Source of the DNA: Flavobacteria bacterium GWA2_35_26
GTDB lineage: Bacteria; Bacteroidota; Bacteroidia; Flavobacteriales; Flavobacteriaceae
DNA length: 64,000 nt
Reading direction: 5' to 3'
NCBI GenBank assembly: GCA_001800905.1
Contig: MGWH01000006.1
Coordinates: 271,599-335,598 of the forward strand
The first letter of the stretch is position 1; every line of letters starts with the position of its first letter. The notes under the pieces are model-generated. The model ran no database searches, was not told where the DNA came from, and was given only the letters and a program-made list of their open reading frames with translations. Positions 53,107-63,128 of this stretch are shown here, piece by piece. Both the position numbers and the translations under genes were made by a program.

Positions 53107-53125
53107 CACTATCAAAAATAAATGT

Positions 53126-55669
53126 ATGGATGATAATTTTTCACCAAGAGTAAAAGATGTAATCACTTATAGTAAGGAAGAAGCCTTACGATTAGGACAT
53201 GATTTCATTGGTACCGAACACCTAATGTTAGGAATTCTTAGAGATGGAAACGGAAAAGCAATTCATATTTTGAATACGCTTGCAGTAGATTTAGATCACT
53301 TGCGTAGAAAAGTAGAAATCTTAAGTCCTGCCAATCCAAGCATAGAAGTAAGTGTAGAAAAGAAAAATTTACATCTTACGCGACAAGCTGAAAGAGCTTT
53401 AAAAACTACATTTTTGGAAGCCAAGGTATTCCAAAGCCCTTCTATAAGTACCGCACATTTGCTTTTATGCATATTGCGAAATGAAAACGATCCTACAACC
53501 AAACTACTCAACAAGATGAAAATCGATTATGATGTAGTGAAAGAACAATACGTAAATATGACTCCAGCAGAAGATGATTTCATGGAAAACTTGCCAAAAA
53601 ACGAGTCGTATAATGACGAATCAGGACAAGATGACAGCCTTAAAGAAAGTAACTTTAACAATCCTACCAATAAATCCAACAAGAAGTCTAAAACACCTGT
53701 TTTAGATAATTTCGGAAGGGATTTAACAGAAATGGCAGAAGAAGGAAAATTAGACCCTGTAGTGGGACGCGAAAAAGAAATTGAACGTGTTTCCCAAATT
53801 CTGAGTCGAAGAAAAAAGAACAATCCTTTATTAATTGGAGAACCTGGTGTAGGTAAATCAGCAATTGCCGAAGGTTTGGCTTTGCGAATTATCCAAAAAA
53901 AGGTATCGCGTATATTATTCAACAAACGTGTAGTAACTTTAGATTTAGCCAGTTTAGTTGCCGGGACAAAATACCGTGGTCAGTTTGAAGAACGTATGAA
54001 AGCTGTGATGAACGAGCTAGAAAAAAATGACGATATCATTCTTTTTATTGACGAAATACACACTATTGTTGGTGCTGGTGGAGCGACAGGTTCTTTGGAT
54101 GCTTCCAATATGTTCAAACCTGCCTTAGCGCGTGGCGAAATTCAATGTATCGGAGCTACCACTTTAGATGAATACCGTCAGTATATTGAAAAAGATGGTG
54201 CTTTAGAAAGACGTTTTCAAAAAATAATTGTTGAACCGACTTCGGTTCCTGAAACAATTACCATTTTGAACAATATCAAAAATAAATACGAAGACCATCA
54301 TAATGTAACCTACACTCAAGAAGCTATTGAAGCTTGTGTAAAATTAACCGACAGATACATGTCGGAGCGTTTTTTACCAGACAAAGCGATCGATGCTTTA
54401 GACGAAGCAGGTTCAAGAGTTCACATTACTAACATTGAAGTTCCAAAACAGATTGTAGATCTTGAACGTCAATTAGAAGATGTCCGCGTTTTGAAAAACG
54501 AAGTAGTTAAAAAACAAAAATACGAGGAGGCAGCCAAACTTCGCGATGACGAGAAACGCATTGAAAAAGATTTAGCCATCGCTCAAGAACAATGGGAAGA
54601 AGACGCTAAAAATAACCGTATTGAAGTTACTGAAGACAATGTTGCTGATGTAGTTTCAATGATGACAGGAATTCCTGTTAATCGTATTGCTCAAACTGAA
54701 AGTAATAAACTAGCCCAACTTCCTGAACTTATTGAAGGTAAGGTAATTGGTCAAAAAGAAGCAGTGATTAAAATTGCACGTTCTATTCAACGAAATCGTG
54801 CTGGGTTAAAAGACCCTAATCGTCCGATTGGTTCCTTTATTTTCTTAGGACAAACCGGTGTAGGAAAAACTCAATTAGCTAAAGTAATTGCTAGAGAATT
54901 ATTCGATTCGGAAGATGCTTTAGTTCGAATTGATATGAGCGAATACATGGAAAAATTTGCTATCTCTAGATTAGTGGGAGCGCCTCCAGGATACGTTGGC
55001 TATGAAGAAGGCGGTCAACTTACTGAAAAAGTACGCAGAAAACCGTATTGTGTGGTGCTATTGGACGAAATAGAAAAAGCACATCCCGATGTATTTAATA
55101 TGTTGCTTCAAGTATTGGACGATGGGTATTTAACTGATAGCTTAGGTCGTAAGATTGATTTCAAAAACACAATCATCATTATGACATCGAATGTTGGAGC
55201 AAGGCAATTAAAAGATTTCGGACAAGGTGTTGGTTTTGGCACTGCAGCAAGAACGGCACAAGTTGATGAAAATTCAAAAAGTGTCATTGAGAATGCCTTG
55301 AAAAAGACATTTGCTCCTGAATTCTTAAATCGTATCGATGATGTTATTGTATTCAATGCTTTAGAGAAACACGATATTGATTTGATTATCGAAATCGAAT
55401 TGAAAAAACTTACCGCTCGAATCGCTGACTTAGGTTATACATTAAATCTATCCGACAAAGCTAAGTCCTTTATTGCTGAAAAAGGTTTTGACAAACAATT
55501 TGGAGCTCGACCATTAAAAAGAGCGATTCAGAAATATGTAGAAGATTCCTTAGCTGAAGAAATTATAACTTCAAAGATTGGATCCGGTGACGAAATTTTT
55601 ATGGATATTGAAGACGGCGCTCAAGAATTGAATGTTCAAGTTCATAAAGCTGAGAAACCAACCAGTTAA
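53126..55669 (+). CDS. clpC: ATP-dependent Clp protease ATPase subunit ClpC
   Basis: A Hsp100 unfoldase that feeds proteins to ClpP. The 847 residues comprise two N-terminal Clp repeats (1-145), an acidic spacer (145-190), NBD1 with [13 protein letters not shown] near 248 and [12 protein letters not shown], a UVR-like middle part ([16 protein letters not shown] near 475), and NBD2 with [12 protein letters not shown] near 575 and the D2 sensor region. A VGFG tripeptide near 700 fits a ClpP-binding loop. The Clp N-domain plus UVR-type coil places it with ClpC rather than ClpB. ctsR/mcsAB genes are absent here; regulation is unclear. Confidence 0.96.
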   Translation: MDDNFSPRVKDVITYSKEEALRLGHDFIGTEHLMLGILRDGNGKAIHILNTLAVDLDHLRRKVEILSPANPSIEVSVEKKNLHLTRQAERALKTTFLEAKVFQSPSISTAHLLLCILRNENDPTTKLLNKMKIDYDVVKEQYVNMTPAEDDFMENLPKNESYNDESGQDDSLKESNFNNPTNKSNKKSKTPVLDNFGRDLTEMAEEGKLDPVVGREKEIERVSQILSRRKKNNPLLIGEPGVGKSAIAEGLALRIIQKKVSRILFNKRVVTLDLASLVAGTKYRGQFEERMKAVMNELEKNDDIILFIDEIHTIVGAGGATGSLDASNMFKPALARGEIQCIGATTLDEYRQYIEKDGALERRFQKIIVEPTSVPETITILNNIKNKYEDHHNVTYTQEAIEACVKLTDRYMSERFLPDKAIDALDEAGSRVHITNIEVPKQIVDLERQLEDVRVLKNEVVKKQKYEEAAKLRDDEKRIEKDLAIAQEQWEEDAKNNRIEVTEDNVADVVSMMTGIPVNRIAQTESNKLAQLPELIEGKVIGQKEAVIKIARSIQRNRAGLKDPNRPIGSFIFLGQTGVGKTQLAKVIARELFDSEDALVRIDMSEYMEKFAISRLVGAPPGYVGYEEGGQLTEKVRRKPYCVVLLDEIEKAHPDVFNMLLQVLDDGYLTDSLGRKIDFKNTIIIMTSNVGARQLKDFGQGVGFGTAARTAQVDENSKSVIENALKKTFAPEFLNRIDDVIVFNALEKHDIDLIIEIELKKLTARIADLGYTLNLSDKAKSFIAEKGFDKQFGARPLKRAIQKYVEDSLAEEIITSKIGSGDEIFMDIEDGAQELNVQVHKAEKPTS

Positions 55670-55694
55670 TTCAATTTGGAAATAGATACACAAT

Positions 55695-55722
55695 AAAAAA
55701 CCCGCTCGATAGCGGGTTTTTT
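55695..55722. terminator. Bidirectional terminator
   Basis: A6 CCCGCT-CGAT-AGCGGG T6, between converging clpC and the phosphate transporter gene. Confidence 0.9.
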
Positions 55723-55741
55723 ATTGTGTTTTGATATACTA

Positions 55742-57055
55742 TTAGATAAATAAATTAATCACATAATAGGTTACTGCAGCTAAAATAGCCGAAACAGGTA
55801 TTGTTAAAACCCAAGCCCATAAAAGACTAACTGTAACTCCCCATCGTACCGCAGAAACACGTTTGGTAACTCCTACTCCAATAATAGAACCTGTAATAGT
55901 GTGAGTTGTGGAAACCGGTATTTTAAAATGCTCTGTCAAAAATAAAGTTAAAGCACCAGCAGACTCCGCAACTACTCCTTCAAAAGCATTTACTTTAGTG
56001 ATTTTTGAACCCATTGTTTTTACAATTTTCCAACCTCCACTCAATGTTCCAAGGGCAATAACTGAGTAACATGTAATTGGAATCCAAGCAGGCATTTTGA
56101 ACGAACCATCCTCTTTTGGCAATTCTACATCTAACCAGTCTGGCAAATCAATATTTCCAGCAGTTTTTACATACACTGCAACTGCAGCAGCAATAATACC
56201 CATTACTTTTTGAGAATCATTACCTCCATGCCCTAAACTAAAAGCAGCAGAGGATAATAATTGCATTTTTTTCAAAACAGCTTCTGCTTTAGAAGCCGAA
56301 AAGGAACTGAAAAACAAATTAAATACCGCCAAACTAAAAAAGATAATTGAAACCAAAAACCATTTAATATTGTGAGGTTCGGTCAACACGCTCCATATTG
56401 GACTTTCAAATCTAGGTTTTTCAATTTCTTCGTAAGGAATCAAAACAGTAGATAAAAACCAAACTGCCAATCCCATTAATACAAGTGTTAATAATTTAGG
56501 ATATATGTTTTTCTTAGAAGAGTACATTAACCATAATGAAATAAAATACGAAATAATCATTCCCAACAGTGGTGCAAAAACAATAAATACTATTACAATT
56601 AAAACCCCTGAAGGTAACAATTCCCCTTCTTTAGCTGCTTTTAACCAACTCACAATTTTTAACCCATAATGTTCTGGATCTTGAACTGCTCCAGAAAAAC
56701 CATGAGCTATTGCTGCTCCAGCAAATCCACCAATCAAAGTATGAGAAGAAGACGAAGGAATTCCTTTCCACCAGGTAAACAAATTCCACATAATGGCGGC
56801 TATAACACCCGCAAGAATCACAGTTAAATCAATACTACTAGTATGTGCTGTTTTTGCAACAGTATCAGCTACACCAAAACCAAAAACCCAATAGGCTAAA
56901 AAGTTAAAAAAGGCAGCCCAAAAAACTGCTTGAAAAGGAGTCAAAACTTTGGTCGCTACAATAGTAGCGATGGAATTGGCAGCATCGTGAAAGCCATTGA
57001 TATAATCAAAAGCCAATGACAACAGTATAATTATGATGAGTAAAGTAAAATCCAT
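55742..57055 (-). CDS. pit: Inorganic phosphate transporter, Pit family
   Basis: A low-affinity, metal-phosphate symporter of the inner membrane. The 437-residue protein has about ten helices in two repeats, each with the family signature: DYINGFHDAANSIATIVATKVL (first) and SLGHGGNDSQKVMGIIAAAV (second). The VSTTHTITGSIIGVG and SSSHTLIGGFAGAA segments are the paired S-S/T-H motifs. The DUF47 gene is 24 bases upstream on the same strand, a common operon arrangement. No pho box is recognised. Confidence 0.95.
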   Translation of the reverse strand: MDFTLLIIIILLSLAFDYINGFHDAANSIATIVATKVLTPFQAVFWAAFFNFLAYWVFGFGVADTVAKTAHTSSIDLTVILAGVIAAIMWNLFTWWKGIPSSSSHTLIGGFAGAAIAHGFSGAVQDPEHYGLKIVSWLKAAKEGELLPSGVLIVIVFIVFAPLLGMIISYFISLWLMYSSKKNIYPKLLTLVLMGLAVWFLSTVLIPYEEIEKPRFESPIWSVLTEPHNIKWFLVSIIFFSLAVFNLFFSSFSASKAEAVLKKMQLLSSAAFSLGHGGNDSQKVMGIIAAAVAVYVKTAGNIDLPDWLDVELPKEDGSFKMPAWIPITCYSVIALGTLSGGWKIVKTMGSKITKVNAFEGVVAESAGALTLFLTEHFKIPVSTTHTITGSIIGVGVTKRVSAVRWGVTVSLLWAWVLTIPVSAILAAVTYYVINLFI

Positions 57056-57079
57056 AGTGAGGTTCAGAAACTGATTAAA

Positions 57080-57724
57080 TTAAGAGTGTTTTACAGCAAT
57101 AGTTTCTAATACACTAGCTACACTTTTACATTTATCAGTAGCCGTTTCTAAAACAGATAATACTTCTTTGTATTTAATGATATTGATAGCGTCAGTTTCG
57201 CTTTCAAAAATTTCAAAAATAGCTTTGTTATACACTACATCGGAATTATTCTCTAATTTATTAATTTTAGAACAAGCACTTGTAATGTTTTTAACATTAT
57301 TCAAATTATTCAGATCTTTAACTGCCGACTCAATTTTCAAACAAGCTTCTAAATTAATTTCTGTCATCTTACGAATTGACTTGGTAATTTTATCTACATG
57401 ATACAAACGCATTCTACTTGCTGCTCCTTGAAGATTATCAGCAACATTGTCAATTGAGGTAATCAAGGAGTGAATGTCTTCTCTATCAAATGGAGTGATG
57501 AAATTTCTACTTAATTCCAAATTGGTTTCACGTGTAATTTCTTCACCTCTTTGTTCTAACTCATCTATTTTTTGAAAAAGAGCTTCTCTTTCTTTCAAGG
57601 GTAAATTAACAGCTTCATGTAAATGTGAGGCCAATTGAACCAAATTTGTTGTTGCTTGCTCAAATAGAGGAAAAAACTTTTTGTCTTTAGGAACTAAAAA
57701 TTGAAAGATACTGTTTAATGACAT
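57080..57724 (-). CDS. DUF47-family (PhoU-like) protein, partner of the Pit transporter
   Basis: A 214-residue, all-helical cytoplasmic protein of the TIGR00153/DUF47 group, related to PhoU. Conserved patterns are NLVQLASHLHEAVNLP, DELEQRGEEITRETNLELSRNFITPFDREDI and SIDNVADNLQGAASRMRLY, consistent with metal-binding four-helix bundles. It probably regulates the phosphate transporter encoded next. A TAATTTTG -7 box on the minus strand (57745-57752) lies 20 bases upstream of the ATG. Confidence 0.93.
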   Translation of the reverse strand: MSLNSIFQFLVPKDKKFFPLFEQATTNLVQLASHLHEAVNLPLKEREALFQKIDELEQRGEEITRETNLELSRNFITPFDREDIHSLITSIDNVADNLQGAASRMRLYHVDKITKSIRKMTEINLEACLKIESAVKDLNNLNNVKNITSACSKINKLENNSDVVYNKAIFEIFESETDAINIIKYKEVLSVLETATDKCKSVASVLETIAVKHS

Positions 57725-57744
57725 GGATGTATATTTTAGATATG

Positions 57745-57752
57745 CAAAATTA
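57745..57752 (-). promoter_or_regulatory. DUF47-pit operon -7 box (TAATTTTG)
   Basis: Exact TAnnTTTG match on the minus strand 20 bases before the DUF47 ATG; no clear -33 TTG. Confidence 0.45.
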
Positions 57753-58101
57753 AATGATTATTTAGCGCTGGTGTTAAGCTATTGTTAACAATTGAAATTG
57801 AATTTTAATTTAAATAGTACTATATTTTTCAAAAAAGAGGTTAAAGTAATCAATCTGTTACTATACTAAAATACATATAATTACCAATGTTGAACGATAA
57901 CTCGAATAAAAACATAAATTAATTCCCTAAATAAGCGCTGTTCATCATCTTCATTGACTCAAAATTTAAGCTTAAAATACGAAACCACTCAATAAACACA
58001 GCCTATAATTTCTAATTTAACGAATATCAATAAAATTAATAGCTCATTTTTAAAATATTCGTAAAAAGTGTTTTTAAGGCTCTCTTTTTTATAAAAAAAT
58101 G

Positions 58102-58109
58102 TACTTTTG
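58102..58109 (+). promoter_or_regulatory. thr operon -7 box (TACTTTTG)
   Basis: Exact TAnnTTTG match 9 bases before the leader-peptide ATG. From the usual start-point distance, transcription would begin near 58113-58116, so the leader peptide is almost leaderless. The long region 57753-58101 upstream holds no gene; I see only AT-rich sequence there. Confidence 0.6.
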
Positions 58110-58118
58110 AACAATCAA

Positions 58119-58223
58119 ATGACAAGCAACAGAAACACATATTTATCTTCTATCACAACTTCAACTGAAGTTGCATTTTCTGTTACTGTTACTTTTACTA
58201 CTACAACAACTACTACCCCTTAG
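58119..58223 (+). CDS. thrL: thr operon leader peptide
   Basis: A 34-codon reading frame (ATG at 58119, TAG at 58221) whose product has 14 Thr, 4 Ser and 3 Val, ending in seven consecutive Thr then Pro. It is followed by the thrABC genes 106 bases later. Thr-rich leaders are the hallmark of translation-coupled attenuation (as in E. coli ThrL), where stalling at Thr codons under threonine shortage changes the RNA fold. The leader contains a perfect hairpin CAACTTC-AACT-GAAGTTG (58156-58173). The stop codon lies inside a second hairpin, TACCCC-TTA-GGGGTA. Ile is nearly absent (one codon), so the signal is threonine, unlike the Thr/Ile leader of enteric bacteria. Confidence 0.85.
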   Translation: MTSNRNTYLSSITTSTEVAFSVTVTFTTTTTTTP

Positions 58224-58312
58224 GGGTATACATTTTACATATAATCCTACTATACTTTTACTTTTCCTTCAAGGGAGAAAGTTCTTGGATGTATAGAAAA
58301 TAGTTGCATTTT
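58156..58312 (+). promoter_or_regulatory. Putative thr attenuator region
   Basis: Between leader peptide and thrA I see three structured elements: hairpin CAACTTC/GAAGTTG (58156-58173), hairpin TACCCC/GGGGTA around the leader stop (58214-58228), and an imperfect hairpin ACTTTTCCTT/AGGGAGAAAGT (about 58259-58282). An 11-base direct repeat AGTTGCATTTT occurs at 58169 and 58302. There is no convincing T-run after the last hairpin, so whether control is by termination or by hiding the thrA start is not decided. Confidence 0.45.
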
Positions 58313-58329
58313 AAAATAAAACACACACA

Positions 58330-60777
58330 ATGAAAGTATTAAAATTTGGCGGCACTTCAGTAGCCAATGCAGAAAATATAAAACGCGTTCTTACTATAGT
58401 TACCGAAAAAGCAAAAAACGAAAAATTAATTATAGTAGTTTCTGCTTTAAGCAAAGTAACCGACTTATTACAATTGGCCTCTCAAAAAGCAGCTTCCAAT
58501 GACGAAAGTTATAAAGAAATCGTATCTGAGATTGAGAAAAAACATTTGGATACTTTAAAGGAATTAATTCCTGTGAGTGAACAAAGTAGTTTGCTTAGCC
58601 ATTTAAAACGAATTGTAAACCATTTGGAAACTTTATTAGACGGATGTTTTCTTTTGGGCGAACTTTCTCCTAGAACAGAAGATACAATTTTAGGTTTTGG
58701 CGAATTACTATCTTCTTACATTATTGCTGAAGCTTTAAAACAAAAAGAAAAAAATAGTAGTTATGTAGATAGTCGCGAATTAATTAAAACCAATGCGAAT
58801 TTTGGTAAAGCAATTGTTGACTTTGACACTACTAACCGATTAGTTGCTGATTATTTCAATGCAAACAACAATCAAATAGTTGTACTTCCAGGATTTATCG
58901 CTTCTACTTTAGACAAAATACCAACCACTTTAGGACGTGGTGGATCTGATTATACAGCAGCTATCATTGCTGCTGCTTTGAATGCCACTGATTTGGAAAT
59001 TTGGACTGACGTCAACGGAATGTATACTGCCAATCCGAAAATTGTAAAACAAGCCCAACCAATTGCTACTATTTCGTATCAAGAAGCGATGGAATTGTCA
59101 CATTTTGGTGCCAAAGTTTTGTACCCGCCAACGATTCAACCTGTTTTGAGAAAAAATATTCCAATTCTAATCAAAAATACATTTGAACCAGAAGCCATTG
59201 GAACGTACATTTCAAATGAAGTTGTTGTACAAACCAATCCTGTAAAAGGAATTAGTCATATAGACAATATTGCTTTATTGACATTAGAAGGTCCTGGAAT
59301 GGTGGGAGTATCAGGTTCGTCAAAACGACTTTTTGAAGTTCTTTCACAAGAGAGTATTAATGTCATCTTCATTACTCAAGCTTCTTCAGAACACTCGATT
59401 TGTATCGGGATTTTAAATTCAGATGCGGAAATAGCTGAAATTGCTATCAACAAAGCATTCGAAGTTGAAATCGCTCAAAATAAAATCGACCCTTGTATTG
59501 TCGAAAACAATTTATGCATAATTGCCTTAGTGGGTGAAAACATGAAAAACCATCAAGGTTTGAGTGGTAGAATGTTCAGCACTTTAGGAAAAAACAATGT
59601 AAATATCCGCGCTATTGCTCAAGGTGCTTCAGAACGAAATATTTCAGCAGTAATCAATGAGAGAGATGTTAAAAAAGCATTAAATACACTTCACGAAAAT
59701 TTCTTTGAAGAAAATACCAAACAATTGAACCTATTTGTAATGGGAGTTGGAAATGTAGGGGAGAAATTCATTGAACAAATTCACCAACAGAAGAAATTCT
59801 TAAAGGAAAATCTAAAAATTAATCTACGAGTGATTGCCCTATCAAATTCTAGAAAAATGTACTTTGACGAAGATGGCATTTCTTTGAAAGATTGGAAAAC
59901 AGTTTTAGAAAATGGTGATGCTGCCAATCAAGAACAATTCATCGCTAAAGTAAAAGAATTGAATCTCCGAAACAGCATTTTTGTAGATATCACAGCGAAC
60001 GAAAGTGTATCAAAAACTTACGAACAGTACCTAAAACAAAGTGTTGGCGTAGTGACTTGTAACAAAATTGCTTGCTCTTCTGCCTATGACAATTATAAAA
60101 ATCTAAAAAATCTATCCCGACAATACAATGCTCCTTTCTTATTTGAAACAAATGTTGGAGCGGGTTTACCTATTATTGATACCGTAAAAAACTTAATTGC
60201 TTCAGGTGATAAAGTAAATAAAATTCAAGCCGTTCTTTCAGGAAGTTTGAATTTTATTTTTAATAATTTTGACGAAAATAATTCGTTTCACGATGTAGTG
60301 AAAGAAGCCGGAGTTAAAGGATTTACAGAGCCTGATCCAAAAATTGATTTGAGCGGAATAGACGTAGCTCGAAAAATCCTAATCTTAATTCGCGAAAGCG
60401 GCTACCAAATGGATATAGAAGCAATTGCTAACGAATCGTTTATGCCTGCCGAATGTTTGGAAACCAAATCAAACGAAGCCTTCTTTGCCTCATTAATCAA
60501 ACATGCTCCTCATTTTGATGCGCTGTACAAGGAAGCCAAAAACAAAGAGTCTCGTTTGAAATACGTGGCCCAATTCGAAAACGGCAAAGCGAGTGTTGGT
60601 TTGCAATTCATTCCGAAAGATCATCCATTTTATAATTTGGAAGGAAAAGATAATATCGTTTTATTTTACACCGATCGTTATGTAGACCAACCCTTATTAA
60701 TTAAAGGTGCGGGTGCAGGTGCAGCGGTAACGGCATCAGGAATATTTGCTGATGTTATCCGAATAGGAAACGTATAA
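58330..60777 (+). CDS. thrA: Bifunctional aspartate kinase / homoserine dehydrogenase
   Basis: It catalyses the first and third steps from aspartate to threonine, lysine and methionine. The 815 residues start with the kinase (KFGGTSVANAENIKRV; LGRGGSDYTAAI near 197), then two ACT-like regulatory segments (ALLTLEGPGMVGVSG and ALVGENMKNHQGLSGRMFSTLGKN), then homoserine dehydrogenase with GVGNVGEKFIEQI near 473, TCNKIA and the KGFTEPDPKIDLSGIDVARKILIL motif. The length matches E. coli ThrA. It is the first structural gene of the leader-controlled operon; thrB follows after 32 bases. Confidence 0.98.
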   Translation: MKVLKFGGTSVANAENIKRVLTIVTEKAKNEKLIIVVSALSKVTDLLQLASQKAASNDESYKEIVSEIEKKHLDTLKELIPVSEQSSLLSHLKRIVNHLETLLDGCFLLGELSPRTEDTILGFGELLSSYIIAEALKQKEKNSSYVDSRELIKTNANFGKAIVDFDTTNRLVADYFNANNNQIVVLPGFIASTLDKIPTTLGRGGSDYTAAIIAAALNATDLEIWTDVNGMYTANPKIVKQAQPIATISYQEAMELSHFGAKVLYPPTIQPVLRKNIPILIKNTFEPEAIGTYISNEVVVQTNPVKGISHIDNIALLTLEGPGMVGVSGSSKRLFEVLSQESINVIFITQASSEHSICIGILNSDAEIAEIAINKAFEVEIAQNKIDPCIVENNLCIIALVGENMKNHQGLSGRMFSTLGKNNVNIRAIAQGASERNISAVINERDVKKALNTLHENFFEENTKQLNLFVMGVGNVGEKFIEQIHQQKKFLKENLKINLRVIALSNSRKMYFDEDGISLKDWKTVLENGDAANQEQFIAKVKELNLRNSIFVDITANESVSKTYEQYLKQSVGVVTCNKIACSSAYDNYKNLKNLSRQYNAPFLFETNVGAGLPIIDTVKNLIASGDKVNKIQAVLSGSLNFIFNNFDENNSFHDVVKEAGVKGFTEPDPKIDLSGIDVARKILILIRESGYQMDIEAIANESFMPAECLETKSNEAFFASLIKHAPHFDALYKEAKNKESRLKYVAQFENGKASVGLQFIPKDHPFYNLEGKDNIVLFYTDRYVDQPLLIKGAGAGAAVTASGIFADVIRIGNV

Positions 60778-60809
60778 AAAACAATTGTATCGCTTTAAAA
60801 GAGTACAAA

Positions 60810-61739
60810 ATGAATGAAATTAAAATATTTTGCCCAGCAACCATTGCCAACCTATCCTGTGGATTCGATGTTCTCGGACTTTGTCTAGACAATGTTGGTG
60901 ACGAAATGGTAATACGTAAATCTGCACAAAAAGGGATTCGAATCACTAAAATTGTTGGTGCTGATTTACCTTTAGAAACAGAAAATAATGTGTCTGGTGT
61001 TGCGGGATTAGCATTATTAGAAACGGTTACCCCCGATTTTGGTTTTGAGATCGAAATCTATAAAAACATCAAAGCAGGTAGCGGAATTGGAAGTAGTGCA
61101 GCTAGTTCAGCTGGTGCTGTTTTTGGCATCAATGCTTTATTGGGATATCCTTACGAGACCAAAGACTTAGTCCAGTTTGCCATGCAAGGTGAAAAATTGG
61201 CCTGTGGTAATGCGCATGCTGATAACGTTGCCCCTGCCCTTTTGGGTGGATTTACCTTAGTTAGAAGTTACAGTCCTTTGGACATTATTAAGATTGAAAG
61301 TCCTTCCGAATTATATGCTACAGTAGTGCATCCGCAAATCGAATTAAAAACTTCAGATGCTCGTTCAGTTTTGAAACAAACCGTTTCTTTAAAAAGTGCC
61401 ATCATGCAATGGGGAAATGTCGGCGGATTAATAGCAGGATTATACACTCAAGATTACGATTTGATTGGTCGTTCCTTACACGATGAAATTGTAGAACCTT
61501 TGCGTAGCGTTTTAATTCCTGGTTTTGATTCAATCAAACAAGCCGCTTTAGAAAATGGGGCGTTAGGTTCCGGAATATCCGGTTCGGGTCCTTCTATTTT
61601 TGCTTTAAGCAAAGGAGCAGCAACTGCCGAAAAAATTGCCAAAGCCATGTGCGAGGTATACGAAGCTATCAATCTACCATATGAAATTCACGTTTCAAAA
61701 GTGAATTCAGAAGGAGTTAAAATTTTAAGTCAACAATAA
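60810..61739 (+). CDS. thrB: Homoserine kinase
   Basis: A GHMP kinase that phosphorylates homoserine using ATP. The 309 residues have CPATIANLSCGFDVLG at the N-terminus, the P-loop GSGIGSSAASSAGAV near 90 and the GSGISGSGPSIFAL motif near 250. The start is the first of two near ATGs (60810; MNEIKIF). It is between thrA and thrC, with gaps of 32 and 31 bases, so all three are one operon. Confidence 0.97.
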   Translation: MNEIKIFCPATIANLSCGFDVLGLCLDNVGDEMVIRKSAQKGIRITKIVGADLPLETENNVSGVAGLALLETVTPDFGFEIEIYKNIKAGSGIGSSAASSAGAVFGINALLGYPYETKDLVQFAMQGEKLACGNAHADNVAPALLGGFTLVRSYSPLDIIKIESPSELYATVVHPQIELKTSDARSVLKQTVSLKSAIMQWGNVGGLIAGLYTQDYDLIGRSLHDEIVEPLRSVLIPGFDSIKQAALENGALGSGISGSGPSIFALSKGAATAEKIAKAMCEVYEAINLPYEIHVSKVNSEGVKILSQQ

Positions 61740-61770
61740 AAATTTTGCTTTCACAAGCAATTACAATACA

Positions 61771-63060
61771 ATGAAATATTACAGTTTAAACCATAACGCG
61801 CCTACAGTTTCTTTTGAAGAAGCGGTTATACAAGGATTAGCAACCGATAGAGGTTTGTATTTTCCAGAAAATATTACTCCTTTACCTGCTGCATTTTTTG
61901 ACACAATCGAAAATAAAAGCAACGAAGAAATTGCTTTCCAAGCGATCCAACAATTTGTAGGAAATGAAATTCCTGAAAATGAACTTCGCGCTATTATTAA
62001 AGAAACCTTGTGTTTTGACTTTCCAGTGGTTGAAGTAGAAAAAGGAATTTATTCCTTAGAATTATTTCACGGACCAACCATGGCATTTAAAGATGTGGGT
62101 GCACGATTCATGTCACGTTGTTTGGGCTATTTCAATCGCAATGATAAAACATCAAAAAATACAGTTTTGGTTGCCACTTCTGGTGATACAGGAGGTGCTG
62201 TTGCCAGTGGATTTCTAGGGGTGGAAGGTGTTGATGTTATTATACTTTATCCTTCTGGAAAAGTAAGTGACATTCAGGAAAGACAATTAACCACCTTAGG
62301 ACAAAATATAAAAGCGCTTGAAGTGGATGGTGTTTTCGACGATTGTCAAGACATGGTCAAAAAAGCCTTTTTGGACGAAAGTCTGAGACATCACAATTTA
62401 ACATCGGCGAATTCTATTAATATAGCTCGTTGGTTACCCCAAATGTTTTATTTCTTTTTTGCTTACAAAGCATTGAAAAGCCAAAATAAACCGCTTGTAT
62501 TTTCCTGCCCAAGTGGTAATTTTGGAAATATTTGTGCAGGAATCATTGCCAAAAAAATGGGATTGCCTATTACACATTTTGTAGCTTCGACCAATGTTAA
62601 CGATACCGTTCCAAGATTTTTAGAAAACGGGGTTTACGACCCAAAACCATCTATTGCAACCATTTCTAACGCTATGGATGTGGGTAACCCAAGTAATTTC
62701 ATCCGTATCCAAGAAATGTATCACAATGATTTGGAGCAATTCAAAACTGATTTTTCTTCCTCTACTTTTTCAGACGAAGCCACTTTGGAAGCAATGAAAA
62801 CCATTTACACTACCAATGGTTATATTACTGAACCACATGGCGCTGTTGGGTATTTAGGTTTGAAAAAGGAATTAGAAAACCATTCGGACGCTATTGGAAT
62901 ATTTTTAGAAACCGCTCATCCCATCAAATTTTTAGATGTGGTAGAACCAGCACTGAACCTAAAATTGCCTATTCCAACACAAATTGAAAGTGTGTTAGGA
63001 AAAGAAAAAGTAAGTACGAAAATCAAAACTTACGAAGAGTTAAAGTCATTTTTGGGATAA
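61771..63060 (+). CDS. thrC: Threonine synthase
   Basis: A PLP enzyme converting O-phosphohomoserine to threonine. The 429-residue product has the N-terminal YYSLNHNAPTVSFEEAV, the PLP lysine in LFHGPTMAFKDVGARFM near 107, the phosphate-binding ATSGDTGGAVA near 145 and SCPSGNFGNI near 240. The length is that of the E. coli-type (class with about 430 residues) enzyme. It is the third gene of the thr operon; the acetyltransferase gene follows after 68 bases. Confidence 0.97.
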   Translation: MKYYSLNHNAPTVSFEEAVIQGLATDRGLYFPENITPLPAAFFDTIENKSNEEIAFQAIQQFVGNEIPENELRAIIKETLCFDFPVVEVEKGIYSLELFHGPTMAFKDVGARFMSRCLGYFNRNDKTSKNTVLVATSGDTGGAVASGFLGVEGVDVIILYPSGKVSDIQERQLTTLGQNIKALEVDGVFDDCQDMVKKAFLDESLRHHNLTSANSINIARWLPQMFYFFFAYKALKSQNKPLVFSCPSGNFGNICAGIIAKKMGLPITHFVASTNVNDTVPRFLENGVYDPKPSIATISNAMDVGNPSNFIRIQEMYHNDLEQFKTDFSSSTFSDEATLEAMKTIYTTNGYITEPHGAVGYLGLKKELENHSDAIGIFLETAHPIKFLDVVEPALNLKLPIPTQIESVLGKEKVSTKIKTYEELKSFLG

Positions 63061-63128
63061 AATTCCGAGATTTACACGCCATACATTATAATTCTGGCAG
63101 ATTATCGTTTCAAAATAAAAACTTTAGT

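Noticed and set aside
53527..53925. Long minus-strand frame inside clpC.
   Set aside because: It shares the codon shadow of a strongly conserved coding gene and has no protein features.
58259..58282. Hairpin before thrA called as an intrinsic terminator.
   Set aside because: The stem is imperfect and no T-run follows it, so it is not listed as a terminator.
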